From NCBI RefSeq assembly GCF_963855985.1, contig NC_087092.1, positions 2,418,001-2,482,000 on the forward strand: DNA of 64,000 bases, given 5' to 3'. A program made the position numbers and the translations under genes. Of the stretch, positions 55,533 through 64,000 are shown in pieces. Position 1 is the first letter of the stretch. The number at the start of each line of letters is the position of its first letter. Source of the DNA: Ostrinia nubilalis (lineage: Eukaryota; Arthropoda; Insecta; Lepidoptera; Crambidae). The notes beneath the pieces are model-generated. The model saw only the letters and a list, made by a program, of their open reading frames with translations. It searched no databases and was not told where the DNA came from.

Positions 55533-56024
55533 ATTCGTCCTTCAGATCTTCTTTGCCATAGATACTATCAGAGAGCACGAATTACTACAGTTGGTGCTTA
55601 TTTAATGAAGCTGAGGACCGGTGATTCAGATGACAGAATAGCTACATTACTTGGCATTTCAAGGAGTACTCTTACAAAATATGTAATGAAAGCACGCAGT
55701 ATGATGGAGGAACATTTCGTACCAGCACATTTAGGGTTACAACATATTAGTAGAGAGGAAGTAGCCCAAAGAAACCTTTATGTTCCAGTCTCTTTTCGGG
55801 AAGCCAGGAAACGATTTACCACAAAGAAAGGCTATTGTCATCATGGATGGTACATACATACATTTATGTGCAAAAAAGTAGCAATTATGCATACCAAAAA
55901 AAAAACTTATTCCCTATACAAATATCGGAATCTCGTTAAACCATTTATGGTACTTTGTTGTGATGGCGACATCATTGATGTATTGGGCCCATATTTAATA
56001 GAAAATGTAGAACATGACCATTAA
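55533..56024 (+). pseudogene. Last exon: HTH plus start of DDE domain
   Basis: Begins after a TTTTATTTTCAG acceptor. The frame reads RTGDSDDRIATLLGISRSTL, a helix-turn-helix-like segment, then MMEEHFVPAHLGL. The catalytic part is split over two frames: KAIVIMDGTYIHLC in one (D-G-T-Y, likely first Asp of DDE), then KTYSLYKYRNLVKPFMVLCC and DGDIIDVLGPY in the other. Excess A in two homopolymer runs (6 A near 55872, 10 A near 55896) accounts for two of the shifts. In relatives annotated as DDE_Tnp_4-like, the G-P-Y block is followed shortly by N-D-A with the second Asp; here the sequence ends at a stop, so the second Asp and the Glu are lost. Confidence 0.65.
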
Positions 56025-56286
56025 TAAATAATAAGTACCTACATATACGTATTTTCATTTATACCTACATAACTGCCTACTTACCCTTGGGTCGGAATAA
56101 AGATATTTTTGGATTTAAATGTAAGTAAAATATATTAACTTCTTTTTAAAAAATGTTTGGCTTTTCCGTAGGCATTCCTATTTTTCCAATACGCAAAGTT
56201 CTATTTGCTGCTATTCATACGGTTTGACAAAGGGGTTCTTTATCGATCTACGATTTAAAGTGTAATTAAGACGTCTCTCCTACATA

Positions 56287-56660
56287 TCTATACCTACTTA
56301 TAATAAATCTGTAGAGAGGTCAATTCTGTACATGAAATATAATTTTCAAAATAACTATCAGGGGGTGATACTGATGCCAAAAATGCAATCAGTAAAATTT
56401 TTGTCTGTCTGTCTGTCCGTCTGTATGTTCCTTATAGAAACAAAAACTACTCGACGGATTTTAACGAAACTTGGTACAATTATTCTTCATACTCCTGGGC
56501 AGGTTATAGTATACTTAGGAATTCTCACGGGAACAGGAATTAGCGGGAAAATCCTTTTGTATGAAAAATCTAAACCGCTTAAGTTAGACGCTTTAAATTT
56601 CGCACGTAGGTACTTTAGTAAACTAATTCCCACGGGAACGGGAATTCGCATTATTATACA
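56287..56660 (+). mobile_element. Helitron-like element, 3' truncated
   Basis: TCTATACCTACTTATAATAA at the start, TCAGGGGGTGATACTGATGC, short (TCTG)n, ACTACTCGACGGATTTTAAC, and two partial CACGGGAAC(A/G)GGAATT units; the CTAG end is missing. Same subfamily as 41086-42413. Confidence 0.65.
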
Positions 56661-56694
56661 TATAATTCTTGACAATAAATAGTTTTATTAGCAA

Positions 56695-57171
56695 CTAGCG
56701 GCCGCCCGCGACTTCGTACGCGTGGATCCCGTTTTACCCCCTTCATCTATCTTACGCGGTTTAGATTTTTTCGTTCAAATGTTTTTTCCCGTTCACGTGG
56801 GAATTTTGCAATATCCTGTTGTAACTAAGCTTTAAGTTTATTAAGATACCTACATGTCAAATTTCAAGCGTCTAACTAAAGCGGTTTAGATTTTTCATAC
56901 AAAAGGATTTTCCCGCTAATTCCTGTTCCCGTGGGAATTCCTAAGTATACTATAACCTGCCCAGGAGTATGAAGAATAATTGTACCAAGTTTCGTTAAAA
57001 TCCGTCGAGTAGTTTTTGTTTCTATAAGGAACATACAGACGGACAGACAGACAGACAAAAATTTTACTGATTGCATTTTTGGCATCAGTATCACCCCCTG
57101 ATAGTTATTTTGAAAATATATTTCATGTACAGAGTTGACCTCTGTACAGATTTATTATAAGTACCTATAGA
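56695..57171 (-). mobile_element. Helitron-like element, near complete
   Basis: CTAGCGGCCGCCCGCGACTT at the left (3' end) and GATTTATTATAAGTACCTAT at the right (5' end). Opposite orientation to the neighbouring copy at 56287, so the two form a large inverted repeat with a spacer of about 35 bp. Confidence 0.7.
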
Positions 57172-58393
57172 AGATAGAAAATGGAAATGTACTTCTGTTA
57201 TGCTAATAACCTCAAAATCTGAAGCATTTTTCCTATTGTAACGAATAGACTCAAAAACTATTGGACCGTTTTTATTAAATTCTTTCACCATTCGAAAGCT
57301 ACATTATCCACGAGTAACAGGCTAAATTTTATTTTGGAAAATAATAGGGTTCCGTAAAATATGTAGGTACCTAATGTAGGCCACGCGCGCGAAGCCGCGA
57401 GCGAAAAGCTAGTGGAGTATAAGGTGACAATCGTTAAGTAATTTCACATATAAAAATCATTATTTCATTGCTTGGGGGTCTTGGGGCGAACGATGTATGG
57501 ACGCAGAACAATATCCTTTATTTTCAAATTTAAGCAAAAAGCATTCTGTGGTTATAAAATACCTATGCTTATTTGCACCTAGTTTATCAATCACCATGTT
57601 AATTCCATGCTTTCTATCCAGTCGACTGCTCTAACGACAAGGGTGGGCAGTCGTTGAGATGACAGCGCGAAAATCGTCGGCATCCACTAATTATGACCCT
57701 TATGTACCACTATATTGACAAAGTTCTCCGTCTTCGTACGCGATATTGGAAATTTGGCATCTACCATCGGCTGATCTGACATTAGGCGTAGTCTGGCTTT
57801 GATATTCAATTTTCAACTGTATTACCTTGACAATCAGTTCAAAATTGATTACTAGAAAATTATTTGACAGACGATTTCTACTCTCGACAAATGCATTTGA
57901 ATTAGCCCACTGTAACGCCCCCGGGACTACGGGTGTCTATAGGCGACAGTACGTTTGCCTCCTGTCCCATAAAAAAATTAAACATGCACTTTTTTGTTCG
58001 TGTAAAGTGTCCCTACGGCGTGTGTGCTTTTACTGTGACCTCTAGACGATGCGATCGTAAAGCATTATGTTATTTTATGCCTTTTTAACGTTTATTAACG
58101 AGTTTCGGTTGACTGGCCGAAGAAAAGCTAAAGGTTAATTGACAGAAAAATGGTTCTTTGTGCAAATGGCGAGTGTAATCATCAGTCATTTGCGGCTAAT
58201 AAGTTAATAACGATTGCCCGTTTGTTGGAATAACAAATAAAGGGTTAAAAGAACCAAGTTGGTTCTTACTAAGATTGGATGACTTTAATGAGAACCTTGC
58301 AATACCTATTGTAAATACGAAAGTAGCTTTGATAAATTCTGTGGGAGGAATACATTTTAATCTGAACCCATGTTTTTTTTATGCTCACTAGCC
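57172..58393. other. No gene; small LINE/SINE-tail-like fragment
   Basis: No coding region. GGGACTACGGGTGTCTATAG near 57922 followed by GTTTGCCTCCTGTCCCATAA near 57952 is a truncated form of a 3' end I recall from lepidopteran retroelements. The rest holds nothing recognisable. Confidence 0.35.
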
Positions 58394-58619
58394 CAGGGTT
58401 TCCCAATTTTTTTTGCCAAGGAACCCTAATTGATGATACTTTTCCTAGCGGAACCCCCGTACTACTCCGCCCGCACGCCCTGCCCCTCCCTTGTGTGTAA
58501 ACAAGTCGGTGCGAGCGAACAACGTCCGTCACGAAACGTGGGATAATATTTTTTACGGAAACCTTGCGGCCTTTCCACGGAACCCCAGGGTTCCGCGGAC
58601 CACCTTTCGGGAACCGCTG
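58394..58619. mobile_element. hAT-type MITE (226 bp)
   Basis: Left CAGGGTTTCCCAA; right end reverse complemented CAGCGGTTCCCGA; exact 8-bp duplication CACTAGCC (58386-58393 and 58620-58627). Interior GC-rich with GGAACCCC words. The 117-codon frame over it is incidental. Confidence 0.85.
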
Positions 58620-58627
58620 CACTAGCC

Positions 58628-59309
58628 TATGTTATGGAAAATAATAATGCTAGTGTTAGCCACATTAGTGTAGTGCTAGCCACATTAATGCTAGTGTTTT
58701 TTAATCAGAGGACGCTTATGACTAAAATTTGGGCAAACCAAGCCATGTGCAGAAGCTAGTTCCAAGATACTAGGGTCTTCGTCTATTAAGAAGATTGACC
58801 ATGACGTCATCATTTATTCAGTTCAATGTAGGTAGGATAACATTTTGAAATCAATGAACCTACTTAATGATTGTTTCACAAAAACAGGTTAATATAATAT
58901 AAATCACTCCACACCTTATTGCTAATAAAACGTGTTGTTTTAACTACAAAGGAATTAGCACAATAAATGTTTTGTTATCAAAATTGCATCGATAAACTTG
59001 AATCGGCTCTCAAGCTCCGGCATTATTCGCGGGCCAAAATATACATTAAACAAGACAACGGAAAAATCGTAGAAGTGCCATGGAGTGACACATTTTGAGG
59101 TTTTGATCTTTTAAATCCACAGTTCGAAATACACGTATGGTATGGAACGACAGTAGTTGTCGAAACAACAGTGAACTAGAGACCATTGAAGCAAAATGTT
59201 TACAGTTATTATTTGTTCAAACTAGAGGTCTGAAATAAGAACTTGCGAAACCATTGGCAAAAAATATAACATCAATAGAACGTAGCACACTCATTGTTTT
59301 AAACAGTTT
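58628..59309. other. No gene seen
   Basis: Includes a small tandem-like duplication GCTAGTGTTAGCCACATTAGTGTA / GTGCTAGCCACATTAATGCTAGTG near 58649-58696. No coding region recognised. Confidence 0.35.
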
Positions 59310-59555
59310 CATCATCATCATCATCTCAGCCATAGGACGTCCTCTGCTGAACATAGTCCTCCCCCAATGCTTTCCATGTTGCCCGGCTTGTAGCGGCCTG
59401 CGTCCAGTGCCTTCCTGCTAATACCTTTATGATGTGGTCGGTTCCCCTGTGGGTGGACGACCGACGCTGCGTTTTCCTCCACTTCAGAACCTTTCTGCCC
59501 CATCGGGCGTCAGTTCCGCGTACTACGTGCCCTGCCCAAATAGTTTGCTCACCTG
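59310..59555 (-). mobile_element. RTE-type LINE 3' end with (CAT)n tail
   Basis: (CAT)n at 59312-59323, then CAGCCATAGGACGTCCTCTG and CCTCCCCCAATGCTTTCCAT, the same 3' end as 23246. It extends further upstream (CAGAACCTTTCTGCCCCATC, CCGCGTACTACGTGCCCTGC), the part encoding the last residues of an RTE ORF2. Frame broken. Confidence 0.7.
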
Positions 59556-60940
59556 GAAATCAACAAGTACTATAAGAAGTTAGAAGTAAAGAGCTTCTTC
59601 TATTCTTTGACAGTTTGCTCCCCAAGACATTTACCTCCGACCAGGATTGTGTATAAATACGCGATAAATCGTATTTACGCCGCAAATAATCTATTGGAGT
59701 GTATTAAATCAAACTAATGTTTATTAGCACAGCTCATACCAACCGCCTTGGGCTCAAACTCAGCCCAAAATAGAACAGGCTAGGTCATGAATCATGCTAG
59801 TCTATCCAGATTTGTATTATGACAAAGGAATTTACTATAACACAGTCTTTTTAGACACATAATTTTGAAGTAAGGGCACTAAGATGAACTAACAAAAAAT
59901 ATGTTTACACAAAATAAACATGAGAATAACAATGTCATTTCTCGATTTACTAATATTAATTTGATGTTTTAAATTTTTACAAATCCACATAAAATATAGT
60001 TCTTGCAGCTCACGAAGGCGAGTGAGCTTTACTTGTGTGTGTACGAGTACATGCACATAACGATAGTGAAATATCTGTCAAAACTTAAACAAAAAGAACA
60101 TTAGCGAGCCACCACACATGTAAAGCTCACTTGCCTTCGTGAATTGCAACAACTATAAACAAGAATGTAATGAAAAATGTGCATAAAGAGAAAATAAATA
60201 TAGAAAACATACTAAAATAAAGGGATAGTTTTCGAAACCTGTGGTGGAACCCTAAAAACTTAGAAATATGTCAAAAATAGAAAACAATTTGTCAAACACG
60301 CAACTTAAAAGTAAAAAGCCCGCTTGTGCGCATTCTAATTCCCTAGTTGCGCAAACGCAAGTCAAAAGAAACAGTTAAGGGCACGAAAATGACCTTACTC
60401 ATACACTATTGTATGGAATTCCATACAAAATCGTGGCCATTTGACACGTTCACAGCGTCATTGTGCAAGAAATAGACAGTCATACGTATGACTTGCAATT
60501 GACTGTTTTGACAGCATGATTAAGACAGTTTCTTTACAGTTTGTGTACTGACTGAGCTTTGCTATGAATTGATTTTGTTTGCAGCTATTTGAAATGTTTT
60601 GCAAGCCTTCTTATTCACGGTGGGCTTATTATGACATGCTCGTACATATATGTATGTCCATTTCAGTAGTAAAAATTGTAGTTATATGAGTCAAATTTGA
60701 CACGTTTATGTGAAATAGTTTTTGAGTTATGAGGGGGTCAAAAGTGTCTCCAAATGGTTCGTGTAATATTACTCGCCAGTTTTGTTACTTGAACTTGGAT
60801 TGACACGCTACTGCGTGTCTAGATAAGGTAATCAATATAGACAAAACCGCAATAGGTGTCGTCTTTTTCAAACATATTAAACTGAATTATAACGTGATAT
60901 TAAGCCGTGGTAATCCAATGAACACAATACTTATACAGGA
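59556..60940. other. No gene seen
   Basis: AT-rich. A pair of related inverted words, GCAGCTCACGAAGGCGAGTGAGC near 60006 and AAAGCTCACTTGCCTTCGTGAATTGC near 60122, may be the ends of an eroded TIR element of about 150 bp. Confidence 0.4.
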
Positions 60941-61121
60941 CTAGCTTTCCGCCCGCGGCTTCGCCCGCGTGGAATTTTGTCTGTAACAGAAAAACTTTAT
61001 CGCGCGCGTCCCTGTTTCAAAAACCGGGATAAAAACTATCCTATGTTCTTTCCCGGGACTCAAACTATCTCTATGCCAAATTTCATCAAAATCGGTTGCG
61101 AGGTTTAAGCGGGAAAGCGTA

Positions 61122-61178
<57 letters not shown>

Positions 61179-61209
61179 GTTACTTTCGCATTTATAATAT
61201 TAGTTGGGA
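60941..61209 (-). mobile_element. Helitron-like element with long (ACAG)n
   Basis: CTAGCTTTCCGCCCGCGGCT at 60941, CCCGGGACTCAAACTATCTC inside, TTTCGCATTTATAATATTAG at the right. (ACAG)n at about 61122-61178 has about 14 units against about five in the otherwise near-identical copy at 45361. Confidence 0.7.
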
Positions 61210-61737
61210 TGTTGATTTCAATCCTCGCCATATTTAGGGAGTTGATTAGGTATGTAGCTTATTCTGCTCATGAATTAGTAAAAAAAATGACTTCCAAAAA
61301 ACTTTAACTTTAATTAGTTAAAGAAAAATACCTATTTACAATACCTAATTTACGTGGCTTCCTTCAGTAGGCTATCCGACATGATAAGCGAGCGATCCGC
61401 GTAGCTCGATGATGCTGATGAAGTACAGTTGATGTCGCACGGAAAATATTCGCCAAAAATTCCACTTTCGTTTGTGCTTTTTTTTTTTTTGGTGGATAAT
61501 GCGTTTATACAAGTCATAATAGATCACCTAAATAAATATGGCGAGGATTGAAATCAACACCTATATACAACCCCTATTCACGGAAATGCCTCACCACTTT
61601 TCCACCCTCACATTCCATGCTGGGTCAGGTTTCAACCACGACAGGAAACCTAAGCAGTGAAATGTGGAATTCTCAGGAGAAACTAAAAACCTAATAGGCA
61701 CTCAAAACTTGTCAGATTGCTTAACATTAGAAGTTTA

Positions 61738-61860
61738 AGGCTGCGTTGCACCATCTTACTTTAACTTTGACAAACGTCAAAAATCTGTCAAACTCATACA
61801 AAAACACCGGTTATCGTTAAATATTACGGTCAAAGTTAGGTGGTGCAACTCAGCCTAAGG
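61738..61860. mobile_element. GCACCATC MITE (family E)
   Basis: GGCTGCGTTGCACCATCTTA at the left and GGTGGTGCAACTCAGCCTAA at the right, interior CAAACGTCAAAAATCTGTCA. Confidence 0.7.
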
Positions 61861-64000
61861 GTGTTAGTTTTCTTAAGTGTTCATAGGTACACGGACGGTC
61901 TCTTAATTATCTTGGGTTATGTGGATCTCTCCCTGCCAGATGAGCAGGTCTTACTAACTTTGGAACTATAATGGGTACTATCAACTATGCCTCGTTCTTC
62001 CGACTTGGTGAACCTCACATTACCTACCCTATCCCGTGGTGAACACATTACCTACCCTGTCCCAGCAGGATAGATATGCATTTTCCCTGTCAAAAAACGG
62101 TCAAGTTAGGTAAATAAGTCAATTCGACTCTACGTTTCAAAAACACAAAATTTTACCTTGGTATATTTTCTTCGTTCTTGGTCTAAACTTTATGTCATGC
62201 GGGTAAGCTATACTCAATCCAAAACGCTTTACTTAAAGCTTGGTTTGCTAGGGTAAACATCTACAGTGGTGCGCCGACGCTGCTTAGACCCGAAACATGA
62301 ATGAACGGGGGCGTACCTTAATCGAGCGTGTGTGTGCGAACAATTTAGGCCCTTAAGGTGTCAAAGCGTCCGAGTCCCCGATAGTACATTGACTGGTGCC
62401 TACTTTCCATAATTATAATCTCGATAAAAATGCAAGCATTAATCGGAAGCGAGCATATTAATCAACTATGTAGATGTCCTGCCGACCTTGTCCCGACACG
62501 TCTAGTGGCGCCACCTACAAATAGCGCAGTAATTACACGCGCGGGCGCAGCATCGCACCCCCGTAATGACATAATGACTGAATCATTAAGAACTGGTCTG
62601 ATTGGCAAAACAGGAACAGCTATTTTTAGATGAAACTATTTTAGATGTTTAGAAAGTAGGAAGTCAGTCATTAAGAAGACCAGGTATTGAATATCATCAT
62701 GGGTTTTTAAGCTTTAATTTGAGTTCCATTTTTCAATTAGAACTCATTTTCATTTAGTAGATAGTAGTATGATAAATTGATAACGATTAATTAATACCCA
62801 ATTTTATTTGTTTACAGGTAACGCATCAAAAACAGTCATCAAAGGATAATTAACAGTTCTTATGCTAAGTATAACACAGTAGAATTTCTAATTACGATAT
62901 AATAAATCAAGTAGACAAGTACATAGACGATATCCTGTCTTCTACTGCACGTTAGATCAGTTTACATATTCAGACCATGTAGAGTGGACATCAGATTATA
63001 CCTACCTTTTTATCTGTAGCTCTACCATGAGTTTACATACCGAGCATTTCGCTATCGAGTGAGTTAGAAAGGAGCGGCATTCGTTCTTTCATTCATATTC
63101 ATATTCATATTCATTTTATTCACTTCACAATGTTACAGGAGTTCCAACAATAAAGTGTAGTAGGTACAGATGTTCAAAAATGTTACATTGATTCATCCAT
63201 TCATAGAGTGTGAAGTTGGATACGTTAACATGCTCACCAACAAGACATCACAAAACCATCGAATTATCGCTAGCTAGTAAAGTATACGGTAATATAACTC
63301 ATGGTGTGATTTTAATGCAAACTTCATCGATTCACGTTTAAACTCTATCGACTGTAGTATACGAACCACATTTTCGATGGCAACTCATGGTAGACGTACT
63401 GTTCTTTTTTACGCTATGTCAGAATTAACAAAGAAAGTATTCCAGTATCACTCTCTTTACTCATTAAGTTAATTGCTTCAGTTAAACTCATAATAACTAA
63501 CTAAGCTCGTGATTTGTCGCGTCTTGTCGTGCGCAGTGAAAGTGTGCATTGTTTGGAGATCTATTTGGGATCTTTGAGAAACTGTCTTAAGTCGGTATGA
63601 TGAAACGAGATTCAAATATGAGTTACTTAAGTATAGGTAGTAGTTGGCTTGAACCTATACTTGGGAGTGAAGTGCTAGATTAAATATCTCTGTGCGTAGT
63701 ATTTGTGATACCAGAGAAAACTTTACCTAAGTAATGGACAGCAATGTTGAATGTTACCGTTTTCTGTCATCTATCTTAAAACCTTATCAATTAGGACTTT
63801 ATGTTTATTAGATAAGGCTAATCAATCCTGATAAGTCTTTTTTACATTCCCACTCAGGAATCATCGCCAAGCTTACAGGTAGAGCTAAAGCCTCGAGATT
63901 TTAGTTCATGTCAGCAACCGCTAGAGGCTTTGTATAATCTCTCATATATTCATGTCATTTTTTACACAGACGCTAGCGAGCACGCTAAACTTATCGTAAG
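61861..64000. other. No gene seen; short microsatellite
   Basis: No coding region recognised. (ATTCAT)n/(CATATT)n at about 63090-63118 resembles the simple tail of a retroelement. The 67-codon frame at 62430-62633 has no recognisable feature. Confidence 0.4.

Larger units (their letters stand above)
50354..56024 (+). pseudogene. Spliced transposase-like gene with three Cys modules
   Basis: Exons by splice sites: 50354-50410 (MVLENEQLNYTQQWAAPRS), 50961-51175, 51353-about 51440, about 54593-54772 and 55533-56024. Each of three modules has the plan C-x2-C...basic...W-I-x-P-R-E, then intron, then V/I-x-x-x-D-x-x-C-x2-C. Module 1: QQWAAPRS|VTAHDLICTT. Module 2: CVLCSRTLEPRTRSH...ERLTPLE|VTANDYICGACHS. 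Module 3: CVGCGCSLLRT-stop-SHCL...NWIQPRE|IRPSDLLCHRYY. All three introns are phase 0. The last exon carries a helix-turn-helix-like part and the start of a DDE-type catalytic domain. Disabling changes: a stop where the second Cys of module 1 should be, a stop in module 3, frameshifts, a LINE insertion between modules 2 and 3, and loss of the 3' end. Probable role when intact: DNA-binding transposase. The exact family is unresolved. Confidence 0.65.

Overview
This is AT-rich invertebrate DNA, almost certainly from a moth or butterfly. The clues are several repeat classes I recognise as typical of Lepidoptera: short tRNA-derived SINEs, Helitron-like elements that begin TC-TACTAATATTATAAATGCG or end in a GC hairpin plus CTAG, RTE-type LINE 3' ends with CAT-trinucleotide tails, PIF/Harbinger miniature elements, and very frequent GTAGGTACCTAC-type words. 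The species assignment is inference. I found no convincing single-copy host gene. The window is a dense, nested transposon landscape that holds two spliced, gene-like units.

Layout. 1-9.7 kb: scattered miniature elements, Helitron-like fragments and a 1.2 kb internally deleted PIF/Harbinger transposon (7043-8255) with a broken transposase. 10.4-12.1 kb: a fold-back element built of about 155-bp tandem repeats, a perfect 34-bp hairpin and a Harbinger-type MITE. 12-19.8 kb: mostly featureless, with a few MITEs and a SINE. 19.9-22.5 kb: a TACAGGG-type MITE, a 922-bp hAT-like element with an exact 8-bp duplication, and a 947-bp piggyBac-like element with TTAA flanks and a remnant of transposase. 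25.7-29.7 kb: a 4-kb unit bounded by inverted CCCAGATA ends that contains a seven-exon DUF4806-family gene with a few disabling mutations. 30.4-40.7 kb: a CR1-like LINE on the minus strand, already carrying an internal deletion, split by a very young full-length BEL/Pao LTR retrotransposon (32437-39863). That element has 908-bp LTRs differing at one position and an intact 1778-residue Gag-Pol. 41-46 kb: a Helitron-like element with eight about 135-bp tandem units, a SINE and several short repeats. 48.7-49.2 kb: a second copy of the hAT MITE seen at 25.9 kb. 50.4-56.0 kb: a decayed, spliced DDE transposase-like gene made of three repeated Cys-rich modules, each cut by a phase-0 intron at the same place. 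It is interrupted by an intact jockey-type LINE ORF2 (51649-54534). 56.3-64 kb: an inverted pair of Helitron-like copies, a 226-bp hAT MITE, an RTE fragment, more short repeats and long stretches with nothing recognisable.

How the parts relate. The nesting gives a relative order of events: CR1-like LINE, then internal deletion and frameshifts, then BEL insertion; transposase-like gene, then jockey insertion. The BEL element and the jockey-type ORF2 are the only long intact coding regions. The two most interesting objects are the DUF4806 gene inside apparent transposon ends and the triple-module transposase-like gene.
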